From assembly GCA_001789555.1 (NCBI GenBank), contig MFZZ01000043.1, positions 1 through 45,493 on the forward strand: a stretch of DNA of 45,493 nucleotides, written 5' to 3'. Made by a program: the position numbers and the translations under genes. Positions 7,954 to 15,747 of the stretch are shown here, piece after piece. The DNA is from Candidatus Roizmanbacteria bacterium RIFCSPHIGHO2_12_FULL_38_13 (GTDB lineage: Bacteria > Patescibacteriota > Microgenomatia > UBA1406 > GWC2-37-13). The notes beneath the pieces were generated by a model, which saw nothing but the letters and a program-made list of their open reading frames with translations, was not told the DNA's origin and made no database searches. Positions within the stretch are counted from its first letter, which is position 1, and each line of letters starts with the position of its first letter.

Positions 7954-9368
7954 TACTTTTAACCCTTATTGTTATCTTTCTCAAAAGCCTTCATCTGATC
8001 TACCTGTTTCAGATCAAAGAATACCGTTTTGACAGGTTTATGAGCATGGCACGAGAAGAAGGATTTTTTAAAATATTCTACAGTTTCCATATCCGGTTTC
8101 CTGCATTAAGCGCCAGAAATATACTTATTGCTTTATTGATTTTATTCTACGAAACCGTTTTGTTACTTAGTGTTTTCGAACTTCCGATTGTTTATTTTCT
8201 TTTAAATATACTGCTTCCTTTTGCGCCGTATATTTCATTTATTTTCGTAGTTATTAGTGTTCTAATTACTGATATACCTGTCGGTATTTATCGAAGCTAT
8301 GTCATAATGGACTCTTATCTAAGAGTAAGACGATCAAAGACTATTTTTATAGCAATTTCGGGAAGTTACGGTAAAACCACAGTGAAAGAATATGTTTATC
8401 GACTGCTTTCAGCCACTTTTCAGACAGGTAAGACTGACGAAAATATGAATACCGACATCGGCGTTGCCATCTCAATTATCAAAAATCTTAAAAAAGACAC
8501 CGAATTTTTTGTGGTAGAGCTTGGAGCTTACAAAAGAGGGGAAATACAAAAAGCCTCATGGTATATCCCGTTTCAATATGCGGTGATAACCGGACTTGGC
8601 AACCAACATATTGACCTATATGGTGATCGTGAAACTCTAATTACCGAAGAAACATCAATTCTGCAAAATGTTCAAGAACAAGGTGCGGTTTATATAAATT
8701 CGGATATTTCCAAAGATCATGAAGTTTTCAAGTCCGTAAAAACAAAAAAAACGTTTTTTGGCTTTTCATCTAAAGATACTATCTGGGCTCGTGTGCTTGA
8801 AAATAAACCCACACAGACAAAGTTTGTCATCCATTATAAAAGTTGGCATTTCGTAGCACAAACTTCGCTGCTGGGAAAACATAATGTCAACAATTTATTA
8901 CCGGCTGTCGCACTTGCACTTGACCTTGGAGTGACAGAAAAGACAATCATTAAGTCAATAGCAAAAATGTCTCCCTTGGAAGGCAAACTTTCGCTTCACA
9001 AAGGGGAAAAAAAAGCGACGATATTAAATGACTCTGTAAACTCAAACGTAGATGGATTTGTGGCGGCAATAAAAGTATTAGGAAATTTTTCTCATAAAAA
9101 TAAGGTTGTCATTTCTCAAGGCATTATCGAGCTTGGAGTAGAGAAGAAGTCTTCATACGAACGCATCCTGCACGAGCTTTATGAAACTGATATTCGCATC
9201 TTTACCACCGACAAATTGTTTGCGGATTTAGATAGTAAAAATCTAGTTAAAACATTTAACGACGTTACAGCACTACAACGTTCACTACTATCGATATTAA
9301 ATAAACATACAATTGTTCTTGTCGAAGGTCGATTTCCAGAAAAAATTATAAACACTTTATTGATATAA
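7941..9368 (+). CDS. membrane-anchored MurF-like Mur ligase
   Basis: 475 residues. The first 120 contain about four hydrophobic segments, which soluble MurF lacks. The Mur-ligase core follows: P-loop GSYGKTTVKE (141-150), NMNTDIG, VELGAYKRGEI, a central GNQHIDLYG, LGKHNVNNLLPAVALAL and NDSVNSNVDGFVAAI. The motifs are close to MurF, the ligase that adds D-Ala-D-Ala to UDP-MurNAc-tripeptide, but with systematic differences and a membrane anchor. It could be MurF working at the membrane or a relative that joins another amine or amino acid to a precursor. It overlaps the hydrolase gene by 13 bases and is followed after two bases by the aminotransferase. Confidence 0.8.
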   Translation: MFGIILLTLIVIFLKSLHLIYLFQIKEYRFDRFMSMAREEGFFKIFYSFHIRFPALSARNILIALLILFYETVLLLSVFELPIVYFLLNILLPFAPYISFIFVVISVLITDIPVGIYRSYVIMDSYLRVRRSKTIFIAISGSYGKTTVKEYVYRLLSATFQTGKTDENMNTDIGVAISIIKNLKKDTEFFVVELGAYKRGEIQKASWYIPFQYAVITGLGNQHIDLYGDRETLITEETSILQNVQEQGAVYINSDISKDHEVFKSVKTKKTFFGFSSKDTIWARVLENKPTQTKFVIHYKSWHFVAQTSLLGKHNVNNLLPAVALALDLGVTEKTIIKSIAKMSPLEGKLSLHKGEKKATILNDSVNSNVDGFVAAIKVLGNFSHKNKVVISQGIIELGVEKKSSYERILHELYETDIRIFTTDKLFADLDSKNLVKTFNDVTALQRSLLSILNKHTIVLVEGRFPEKIINTLLI

Positions 9369-9370
9369 AT

Positions 9371-10570
9371 ATGATTCTCACCGATTTTGCTCCTAATGAA
9401 AAATTTCAGGATTCTCTGACGGCACTAAAAAACTTTTTTCTGCCATGGAAATGGCATCACGGCGGCGAAACAGCAAAACTCAAACAAAGAATAAGACAAA
9501 AATTTTTTTCATCAGACACTTCGATACACTTTTATTTATCTGGCAGGAGTGCGTTGTATTATTTTCTAAAATCTCTGTCCCTTCAACCAAACACCGAAAT
9601 TCTCGTCCAAGCTTTCACCTGTGCCGCGGTCGTCCTTCCGATCCAAAAACTTGGTCTGAAACCGGTATACATCGATATCAACTCCGATGATTACAGCATG
9701 AACATACAAGATTTTAAAAAAAAGCTTACCACCAAAATAAAGGTTTTGATACTGCAACATACTTATGGCATTACTCCAAAGAGCCGAACAGAGATCCTGG
9801 ATCTTGCGAAAGAAAATAACATCGTTGTTATTGAAGATATTGCACACGGGGCGGATTTTACTCTTTTTAAAAGCAATAAAGAGAGATTTAATTTACTTAT
9901 GTCCTTCGGTCGGTCTAAATTTATTTCCAGTGTTTTTGGTGGCGCCATCGTTACTAAATATAAACGCCTCGATGCCAATCTTCATGAAATTGATAAGAAT
10001 TTAAAAAATCCAAGATCGATCTTCCTTATTAAGTTGCTTCTATATAAATTTTGGAGCTTTATAATAACAAAAACTTACTCAATCGGTCTGGGAAAACTCA
10101 TTCATGGGATTGCAAGGTTTTTGGGCATATTTACGCCGGAAGTTACAAAGCTTGAAAAAAAGGGTTTTTTTGATTTACTTTTTTTGAAATCATTTCCAAA
10201 TATTTGCGCAATATTTTTGCTTTCGCAGTTCCAAACATTTAACGACGTTGTTAAAAAAAGAACGGTAATATCAAACTATTACGGTAAATCTTTTAATTCG
10301 AAAATTAAAGATCTGGCATTAATCAGATACCCATTTTGTATTAAAGATAGATCTCAATTCATTGCAAAAGCCAAAAAAAAAGGTATGATGTTTGGCCAGT
10401 GGTATGATCAAATAGTAGGACCACAGAGCTTTGACATGTCAAAGACAAACTATAAAAAAGGAAGTTGTCCAGTTGCGGAAAAGATTGTGAATGAAGTTGT
10501 TAATTTACCTACACAGGTGTCTTTATTCCAAGCAAGCAAGATCGTCGATCTGGTGAAAAATCAAACTTGA
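9371..10570 (+). CDS. DegT/DnrJ/EryC1/StrS-family PLP aminotransferase-like protein
   Basis: 399 residues with the fold of the sugar-aminotransferase family: LSGRSALYYFLKSL near the start, VQAFTCAAVVLPIQKLG, YIDINSDDYSMN, LQHTYGI, the PLP-ring Asp in VVIEDIAHG, and SFGRSKFISSVFGG with Lys183 as the probable Schiff-base lysine. Family members make amino sugars or related amino compounds from keto precursors, usually for surface glycans. The C-terminal half is more divergent. Its place between a MurF-like ligase and a FemX-like transferase suggests it supplies an amino compound for the cell envelope; that is inference. Confidence 0.8.
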   Translation: MILTDFAPNEKFQDSLTALKNFFLPWKWHHGGETAKLKQRIRQKFFSSDTSIHFYLSGRSALYYFLKSLSLQPNTEILVQAFTCAAVVLPIQKLGLKPVYIDINSDDYSMNIQDFKKKLTTKIKVLILQHTYGITPKSRTEILDLAKENNIVVIEDIAHGADFTLFKSNKERFNLLMSFGRSKFISSVFGGAIVTKYKRLDANLHEIDKNLKNPRSIFLIKLLLYKFWSFIITKTYSIGLGKLIHGIARFLGIFTPEVTKLEKKGFFDLLFLKSFPNICAIFLLSQFQTFNDVVKKRTVISNYYGKSFNSKIKDLALIRYPFCIKDRSQFIAKAKKKGMMFGQWYDQIVGPQSFDMSKTNYKKGSCPVAEKIVNEVVNLPTQVSLFQASKIVDLVKNQT

Positions 10571-10579
10571 GTAAATCAT

Positions 10580-11659
10580 ATGGTAATCAATGAAATAACC
10601 GCCAAAAACGTCTGGGAAAAATTTTTTAGTGAGGTTGGGTCGCCGTCATTTCATCAGTCCTGGGCTTGGGGTGAGTTTCAGAAATCTTTAGGATACAAGA
10701 TCATGAGGCTGGGTATATATCATAAAGACGATCTCATTGCGATAGCTCTAACTATCAAAATACGCTCAAAACGAGGTAAATTTTTGTTTATTCCCCACGG
10801 TCCTCTTTTTCATATTCACGAAACAAAATTATCAGTTTCTATAAATGAGAATAAAATCGATACAGTGACCGAAGGCCTCAATTCTCTGACCGGTTATCTC
10901 AAACAAGCTGCTCAAGAACAAGGATTTTCATTTATTAGGGTCGCTCCGATTTTTACCAATAATCCGGAAAATAATAAACTTTTTGCCAAACTTGGGTATC
11001 GTAAATCACCAATTTATATTCATGCTGAAACCATGTGGGTTTTAGATATTACTCAAAATGAAGATGAAATTTTGCAAGGCATGCGCAAAACTACTCGCTA
11101 CTTAATTCGCAAAAGCATAAAAGAAAATATCAAAGTTACAAAATATAATGATGAATCTGCCTTTAATGAATTTTGGAAATTGTATGAAGCAACTTTTAAT
11201 CGTGAAGGTTTTACTCCATATCCCAAGCAATTTATACTGAAAGAGTTTCAGGCATTTAATACAGATCAGAATTCTCTTTTTTTTCTAGGCAAAGTACCCT
11301 CAAAATTTGCCCAGGAAGGCCTGCCAATATTTCAAGCCGGCTCATTAGTCCTCTTTACAAAATCTTCAGGCTTTTATCACCAAGGTGCTTCGGTTCACTC
11401 ACCATATCCTGTAACATATGACTTGCAATGGCATTCGATTTTGGAGGCAAAACGGCGTGGATGTAGATACTACAATTTTTATGGAATTTATAAACCCGGC
11501 CGCACACCTACATCATGGAAAGGCTTGACTCTGTTTAAGCAAGGATTTGGCGGATTTGAGGTCGACTACGTACCTACTCATGATTACGTTGTTGCCAAAA
11601 GCGGTTACTTCATTAGCTCATCAGTTGATAAATATCTAGCTTGGCGTCGGGGAATATAA
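10580..11659 (+). CDS. FemAB/FemX-like peptidyltransferase (GNAT fold)
   Basis: 359 residues. The double-GNAT FemABX signature is clear: SFHQSWAWGEFQKSLGY near the N-terminus, FLFIPHGPLF, the central RKTTRYLIRKSIKENI helix, then SLVLFTKSSGFYHQGAS and YYNFYGIYKPGRTPTSWKG. FemX-like enzymes use aminoacyl-tRNA to add the branch amino acid to the stem peptide of lipid II. It ends the four-gene envelope set, nine bases after the aminotransferase gene. The amino acid added cannot be inferred. A similar fold acting on another acceptor remains possible. Confidence 0.85.
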   Translation: MVINEITAKNVWEKFFSEVGSPSFHQSWAWGEFQKSLGYKIMRLGIYHKDDLIAIALTIKIRSKRGKFLFIPHGPLFHIHETKLSVSINENKIDTVTEGLNSLTGYLKQAAQEQGFSFIRVAPIFTNNPENNKLFAKLGYRKSPIYIHAETMWVLDITQNEDEILQGMRKTTRYLIRKSIKENIKVTKYNDESAFNEFWKLYEATFNREGFTPYPKQFILKEFQAFNTDQNSLFFLGKVPSKFAQEGLPIFQAGSLVLFTKSSGFYHQGASVHSPYPVTYDLQWHSILEAKRRGCRYYNFYGIYKPGRTPTSWKGLTLFKQGFGGFEVDYVPTHDYVVAKSGYFISSSVDKYLAWRRGI

Positions 11660-11869
11660 GAGAGTAGGGAATTTTGAAAAAAATAACGATTTATACCTTC
11701 ACAACAATCTAAATAGGGCAGTGGCCAAAACAAAAATAGACCAGACTTATGGTCGGGACACAAGGTGATGCGGATTAATAAATTAAAAGCAATATAAAAA
11801 ATAAAAAAGGAGTTTTTGTAAAAAGTAAAAAAATCAAAAAAAATGCACTTCTCCGCCATGTTTTGAAGT

Positions 11870-11901
11870 TAACGTCGTAAAAGATGCAATTTACGACGTT
11901 A
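11870..11901. terminator. strong hairpin, possible terminator of the FemX operon or operator
   Basis: Arms TAACGTCGTAAA and TTTACGACGTTA are perfect 12-bp inverted repeats around an 8-base loop. No clean U-run follows, so it is not a textbook intrinsic terminator. It lies 210 bases past the FemX-like gene. Confidence 0.4.
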
Positions 11902-11955
11902 TGTATATTTACTTCTCTTACTTCTTGTATCGGTTATTTTTATGTATTTCATAAA

Positions 11956-11990
11956 GTGTAGTAATATTCAAATAGACAGAAATACTACAC
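11956..11990. repeat. spaced inverted repeat GTGTAGTA-N19-TACTACAC
   Basis: Perfect 8-bp arms. The inner 7 bp (TGTAGTA/TACTACA) also occur, spaced 11 bases, across the -35 and -10 boxes of the polX promoter near 32384-32411. It could be a binding site; this rests on two occurrences only. Confidence 0.4.
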
Positions 11991-12205
11991 GATTTTATTT
12001 ACGTCTTATTTTATTTATTGTTCCATATAAACTCTGCCTATTTCCGATTATTTTACCTCTCTTCCAGGAAGAGTGCTTAAGCAGAGGTTTAGTGTTTGTT
12101 GAATATTAAAGAAAGAATTTGAATTACCGCATTATTGTAAGAATTGGGCTGTCGCAAAGCCTTTATGGAAGATTTTTTGGAATTGAAAGGTTCAGATTGC
12201 TTATG

Positions 12206-12250
12206 ATTTAGACTGTTATAATATTCTAAAATACCAATTTTGAGCTTAAA
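12206..12250. repeat. degenerate 45-bp direct repeat, copy 1
   Basis: Begins ATTTAGACTGTTATAA and ends AATTTTGAGCTTAAA. It matches copy 2 at 38 of 45 positions by eye and contains a TTTAGA/TCTAAA stem with a 12-base loop. Confidence 0.65.
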
Positions 12251-12281
12251 AATCTCTTATTTTATTAACAAAAAACATTAT

Positions 12282-12326
12282 ATTTAGACTGTTATAAAGT
12301 TCTAAAGATAGAATTTTGAGCTTAAA
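12282..12326. repeat. degenerate 45-bp direct repeat, copy 2
   Basis: Second copy, 76 bp downstream of copy 1, with the same TTTAGA/TCTAAA stem and the same AATTTTGAGCTTAAA end. The 31-bp separating sequence is unrelated AT-rich DNA. No third copy was found. Confidence 0.65.
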
Positions 12327-12355
12327 TTATCATTAATATAGAGTGTGTGATAGAG

Positions 12356-12378
12356 TTATCCACACTATATGATACACA
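12356..12378 (+). promoter_or_regulatory. pair of DnaA-box-like sites
   Basis: TTATCCACA at 12356-12364 is a perfect consensus DnaA box. TGATACACA at 12370-12378 differs by one base, on the same strand, 14 bp apart start to start. They lie next to the direct repeats. No dnaA or dnaN gene is in the window, so an origin is only a possibility. Confidence 0.4.
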
Positions 12379-12457
12379 GTGATATGTTTAATTTGAATTT
12401 TAAACAAACGTTTATTTACCTTATAATAAAATAAAAATAAAATACTATAGGATATAT

Positions 12458-12475
12458 TATTCACGTTCGTGAATA
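12458..12475. repeat. 18-bp palindrome TATTCACG-TT-CGTGAATA
   Basis: Perfect 8-bp arms with a two-base centre, the size of a dimeric repressor site. It lies beyond the 3' end of the membrane protein gene at 12573, so it is not an obvious promoter operator. Confidence 0.4.
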
Positions 12476-12572
12476 TTTCTTTATTTGTAACAAAACACTC
12501 TCTCTCCTCTCTTCTCTACTTTGTCATGGCGCATATTTTTTTTTGACGAAGAAAATAATTTCAAATAAACTT

Positions 12573-13403
12573 TTACCAACGTAGGGTCAAAAAAGCGATA
12601 AAAAATACAAAAAAGGCAACAAACAGGTATTCACGAATGACATTACGGAAGAGTCTTCCATCGAAGTGATGGTATAAAATTCCCGTTAAACTATAATAAA
12701 TAGTAGTGACTACAAGAGAGGCTACATTTGTCTTAAATGGAACAAATGACAATATCGTCACGACTTCAGAAAGTAGAATCGCTGTTGACGCGCAATACAA
12801 AAACAAATTTTTGTCAAACTTTGCATCGGGTTTGACAGTCCAATAAAGTTGTATGGATAATAACAGGGCGATTATAAAAACAATAAATACATTCACAAAT
12901 GCATGTAGTTTGAAAGAAAAAACTACTTGCATTAAAAGTAACATCACTAAAACATGTAGTAAATAATTTACCGAAAATGCAGCTCGATACAATTGAAGAC
13001 TCTTCTCTACTCCAATGTTAAATATGTTTTCTGTAAGTAAGATTGCATAGTAAACAAGCGCAAACAAAATTACAAAAGGAAGTCTTGTCAACCACCTTAC
13101 CGGCAGTAGGAAGTAAAAGAGATAGGCTGCGAGTGTAAATAAGATCGGCATGATAAAAAGCATGTACCACTCGACCTTATCAATACCTTCAAATATTGCC
13201 AAGTAGGCCGTTAGATAAGCTGCCGCACCAATCAGAAAAATAAACATCCACCATGTGTCTCCAAATGAAAAAAATGTTGAGAGCAGAAATACAAGCGTCA
13301 TTACTCCAGTTGCGATGACGATCCTTATACGTTTTGGAATAAAATTGACAAATCGGAACCATCTTTTATAGACGTCTTCATGCAAATTTTGAATAACGTT
13401 CAT
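12573..13403 (-). CDS. multi-pass membrane protein of unknown function
   Basis: 276 residues with about eight hydrophobic segments, starting after a short cytoplasmic N-terminus (KRWFRFVNFIPKRIR, positively charged) and running nearly end to end. I see no catalytic motif and do not recognise the family. The gene is divergent from the TPR protein gene. The 75-base gap holds two back-to-back promoters, and on this strand TATACT lies eight bases before the ATG with GTGAAA 17 bases upstream of it, which suggests leaderless transcription. It has no same-strand neighbour close enough for an operon. Coding is well supported by length and by the promoter. Confidence 0.75.
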   Translation of the reverse strand: MNVIQNLHEDVYKRWFRFVNFIPKRIRIVIATGVMTLVFLLSTFFSFGDTWWMFIFLIGAAAYLTAYLAIFEGIDKVEWYMLFIMPILFTLAAYLFYFLLPVRWLTRLPFVILFALVYYAILLTENIFNIGVEKSLQLYRAAFSVNYLLHVLVMLLLMQVVFSFKLHAFVNVFIVFIIALLLSIQLYWTVKPDAKFDKNLFLYCASTAILLSEVVTILSFVPFKTNVASLVVTTIYYSLTGILYHHFDGRLFRNVIREYLFVAFFVFFIAFLTLRW

Positions 13404-13411
13404 AGCTTCAT

Positions 13412-13440
13412 AGTATAAAATATTGTCGAGCAGATTTCAC
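13412..13440 (-). promoter_or_regulatory. promoter of the membrane protein gene, leaderless layout
   Basis: GTGAAA (13435-13440), a 17-base spacer and TATACT (13412-13417); eight bases then separate it from the ATG at 13403. Confidence 0.6.
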
Positions 13441-13442
13441 CC

Positions 13443-13470
13443 TTGACATACCCGCTAATTTTCTTATACT
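13443..13470 (+). promoter_or_regulatory. promoter of the TPR gene, leaderless layout
   Basis: A perfect TTGACA (13443-13448), a 16-base spacer and TATACT (13465-13470), with the ATG at 13479 eight bases further on. The TTG of this -35 is also the first codon of a longer in-frame reading, which argues that the longer reading is not the gene. Confidence 0.7.
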
Positions 13471-13478
13471 CAAGTGAA

Positions 13479-14279
13479 ATGACACCCCAAGAAATTTTGG
13501 AACAAAAGGCTATCGATGCAGCTATAAGTGGTTTTTGGCAAGAAGCTATTGAACATAATCGACATATTTTAAAAATTGATTCTCGCAATATCGACGCCTG
13601 TTTACGGTTAGGCTATGCCTATCTACAGGTCAGCGATCTAAAATATGCCCAGAAATTTTATCGTAAGGCACTTCGTTTACAACCAAAAAACAATATCGCA
13701 ACTGAACATCTTGAAAAAATTCAGATCCTCGAAAAGAAAAAAAAATTAAAAACAAACAATACCAATAAGTTTGACCCAGATTTATTTCTCGAAGTTCCCG
13801 GAAAAACCCGAACAGTTCAGCTAGTAAATCTCGGGAAAAAAGAAGACCTAGCCGGTCTTAGTGTCGGCGTTGAGATCAAGCTGAAATCAAAAAAACGCCG
13901 ACTAGAAGTACGCTCAATGGATAATGAATATATTGGTACACTACCTGACGATATTTCAAAACGTCTCCTCTATTTCATCAAAGAGTCGAGTCGCTATAAA
14001 ACATATATAAAGGAAATTGATCTTACCCAGGTTGCAATTTTTGTTGTCGAAATCTCAAAAGGCAAGAAGGTGAAGCACTACCCCTCTTTTCCCTCAAATC
14101 CTCATACCATGCTAAACGACATACAAAAGATTGAAAATGAGGAGAAAGAAAGTACAGACGGAGAGCATGAAGATTCTGGTGAAATTGACGAGGACGATCA
14201 ATGGGTAGATTTTGAACAAGAAGAGGACAAAGAAGATCTCAAAAATTATGTTGATGTTGAAGAGGAAGATGAAGAATAA
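13479..14279 (+). CDS. tetratricopeptide-repeat protein with acidic tail
   Basis: 266 residues from ATG 13479. Residues about 5-85 form two TPR-like helix pairs (FWQEAIEHNRHILKIDSRN, ACLRLGYAYLQVSDLKYAQ, FYRKALRLQPKN). A basic linker (KKKKLKTNN) is followed by a beta-rich middle (TVQLVNLGKKEDLAGLSVG, RRLEVRSMDNEYIGTLPDDI) and a strongly acidic C-terminus rich in Glu and Asp. TPRs usually bind partner proteins; the partner is unknown. No signal peptide is present, so it is probably cytoplasmic. An upstream TTG start is rejected because it falls in the -35 box. The 3' end overlaps a small opposing ORF by 34 bases. Confidence 0.8.
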   Translation: MTPQEILEQKAIDAAISGFWQEAIEHNRHILKIDSRNIDACLRLGYAYLQVSDLKYAQKFYRKALRLQPKNNIATEHLEKIQILEKKKKLKTNNTNKFDPDLFLEVPGKTRTVQLVNLGKKEDLAGLSVGVEIKLKSKKRRLEVRSMDNEYIGTLPDDISKRLLYFIKESSRYKTYIKEIDLTQVAIFVVEISKGKKVKHYPSFPSNPHTMLNDIQKIENEEKESTDGEHEDSGEIDEDDQWVDFEQEEDKEDLKNYVDVEEEDEE

Positions 14280-14434
14280 TGGGTTATTTTGTCTTTAAAA
14301 AAGATGATAGTTCCTCTGATTTTACGAAGCGAAATTAGTCGTGAAATCTCTTGTGGAGTATGAAAATCCTTCATAGAATAAAAAGCCATTATTAGAGAAA
14401 TAACAAAAAGTACCATTACAACAATTATTATCAT
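14246..14434 (-). CDS. small single-pass membrane protein (62 residues), uncertain
   Basis: It starts with a strong membrane segment (residues 1-20, MIIIVVMVLFVISLIMAFYS) followed by a basic tail (SRLISLRKIRGTIIFFKDK). It begins 12 bases after the stop of the upstream gene on the same strand, so it could be the last gene of that transcript. The Ser/Thr-rich last ten residues are only the reverse reading of the acidic tail of the opposing TPR gene. No Shine-Dalgarno is visible. It may be a real small protein or a chance reading. Confidence 0.4.
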   Translation of the reverse strand: MIIIVVMVLFVISLIMAFYSMKDFHTPQEISRLISLRKIRGTIIFFKDKITHYSSSSSSTST

Positions 14435-14446
14435 GATTTTTTAAAC

Positions 14447-15340
14447 TTATACTACTTCCCAATCGTCCTCAATATTACCGAGCACAAAAATTATATCATA
14501 AACGTCGGTTTTACCCTTTACAATAGAACAATCAAAGTAATCGGCCATGTCTACCACAGTACTCGAGAATTGATTTGAGTCTGGTCTATCCTCGATAAGA
14601 AGACATTTTTTCTTATCAATGAAGTTTATACTAATATCGTTCACTCTGATACCATTTCCCTCCAGTAAACTGGCAATGTTTTTTGCAACCTGGTAACGAT
14701 CATCGTAAAGTATTTGGACGCTTTTGTGTTCGGTTCTGTATTTTTTCTGGAACAAAAGACCAATACTCTCTTGTTTAAATGACTCCTCTTGAAAAAAGAT
14801 ATCTTTTTTAGCACTATTTGTCCTTTCGAGATAATCAATAAGTGTAATGTCTGCCTGATTTATGCGAAAAAAAGTTAATAGCAAATAGATTCTATCAACG
14901 ATGCTTGCATTACTGCGATACTTGATGAAATCGAAAAACGATGGCTGTGTAACTGTCTTTGACACTTTTTCACCATAGTAAACTTCTTGACCTGCGGGAT
15001 AAAAATAATAATCTACAAATGCAGTTGTGGCAAATGCAAATGTTTTTCTATAAATATCCTGATTACCATCTAATTTTGCAAGTTTACCAAGAGAACCTAC
15101 CCGATAGTTTCCATATCCTCCAGGAACCTGCATTTTCAAGTCTGGAGGAAAATAAAGAACATAATGCCTGCTTTCATTTGTATCTATAGAATAAAGAGCG
15201 CTCTGCTGACCATATATGACCATGTTGATCCTGTCTTTATTTTTGAAAAACAATGAATCACCGAAGATCTGTGCGAATTTAAAAGATAAATAACCACCAA
15301 CAAACAAAACCAAAATTATGTAAACATACCTTACTCTCAT
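14447..15340 (-). CDS. membrane-anchored protein resembling LytR/CpsA/Psr proteins with a LytR_C-like end
   Basis: 297 residues. One N-terminal membrane anchor (about 4-25) precedes an extracytoplasmic part containing INMVIYGQQSALYSIDTN and YVLYFPPDLKMQVPGGYGNY, which recalls the start of LCP domains (a strand with a D-x-N/T, then a P-R/P-D loop). The segment SVQILYDDRYQVAKNIASLL, followed by GNGIRVNDI, resembles the LytR C-terminal domain. LCP proteins attach polymers to peptidoglycan. The conserved arginines of active LCP enzymes are not obvious, so it may be a degenerate, non-catalytic member. I give the family call with low confidence. Confidence 0.45.
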   Translation of the reverse strand: MRVRYVYIILVLFVGGYLSFKFAQIFGDSLFFKNKDRINMVIYGQQSALYSIDTNESRHYVLYFPPDLKMQVPGGYGNYRVGSLGKLAKLDGNQDIYRKTFAFATTAFVDYYFYPAGQEVYYGEKVSKTVTQPSFFDFIKYRSNASIVDRIYLLLTFFRINQADITLIDYLERTNSAKKDIFFQEESFKQESIGLLFQKKYRTEHKSVQILYDDRYQVAKNIASLLEGNGIRVNDISINFIDKKKCLLIEDRPDSNQFSSTVVDMADYFDCSIVKGKTDVYDIIFVLGNIEDDWEVV

Positions 15341-15369
15341 GTCTCTACTCTATCATACTTCTGTTTTGG

Positions 15370-15723
15370 TCATGTTTTGATTTCTGACTCACACTTGACG
15401 CAGTAAATTGTCTCTGGGATTAGCTCCAGCCGTGCGTACGGAATTTTTGTATTGCACCGTTTACAATATCCGTATCTACCCTTTTCAATGCGCTGTAGAG
15501 CTATACGTATATCTTGTTGACGTTCCTTTATAGTATCGATTTCCGCCTCTATTCGCTGATGAGTTTCTTGTTCTCGTACATCATGGTCTACTGCAGCATT
15601 GTTATTTACATGCTCCGGATCGTTAAAAGGGTCGTCAGCTTGAAGTTCGGATATCTGTTTTTTTATCTTATCAAGTTCGTCCAATAGACTTTTTTTAATT
15701 TTCTCTAAGATATTTGGTTTCAT
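15370..15723 (-). CDS. DksA/TraR-type C4 zinc-finger protein
   Basis: 117 residues. A long helical hairpin (residues about 1-80) is followed by the zinc finger GRYGYCKRCNTKIPYARLEL and ETIYCVKCESEI, with the four cysteines C-x2-C and C-x2-C. The layout matches TraR/DksA-like regulators, which bind the secondary channel of RNA polymerase and modulate initiation. The Asp pair at the DksA coiled-coil tip is not evident, so its effect on polymerase may differ. It lies between the Lgt-like gene (upstream on the same strand) and the LytR-like gene, with gaps of 24 and 29 bases, and these may form one transcript. Confidence 0.85.
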   Translation of the reverse strand: MKPNILEKIKKSLLDELDKIKKQISELQADDPFNDPEHVNNNAAVDHDVREQETHQRIEAEIDTIKERQQDIRIALQRIEKGRYGYCKRCNTKIPYARLELIPETIYCVKCESEIKT

Positions 15724-15747
15724 AAATGTTATTGATTATAAACTTTT

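Larger units (their letters stand above)
11660..12572. other. 913-bp AT-rich intergenic region with repeats and DnaA-box-like sites
   Basis: No convincing gene is present on either strand; stop codons are frequent and the base composition is lower in GC than in the neighbours. It holds a strong hairpin (11870-11901), a spaced inverted repeat (11956-11990), two degenerate 45-bp direct repeats (12206 and 12282), two DnaA-box-like 9-mers (12356 and 12370) and a short palindrome (12458-12475), followed by a long pyrimidine tract near 12497-12520. Possible roles are an origin, a regulatory RNA locus or a decayed gene; none can be chosen. Confidence 0.6.

Noticed and set aside
12206-12326. CRISPR-like geometry (45-bp repeat, 31-bp spacer)
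   Set aside because: Only two copies, which differ at about seven positions, and no cas gene in the window. Kept as degenerate direct repeats.
11660-12572. firm call of a replication origin
   Set aside because: Only two DnaA-box-like sites and no dnaA, dnaN or clear strand switch; genome-wide skew would be needed.
13443-13478. TTG start 12 codons upstream of the TPR ATG
   Set aside because: The TTG is part of the -35 hexamer TTGACA, and the ATG at 13479 fits the promoter.
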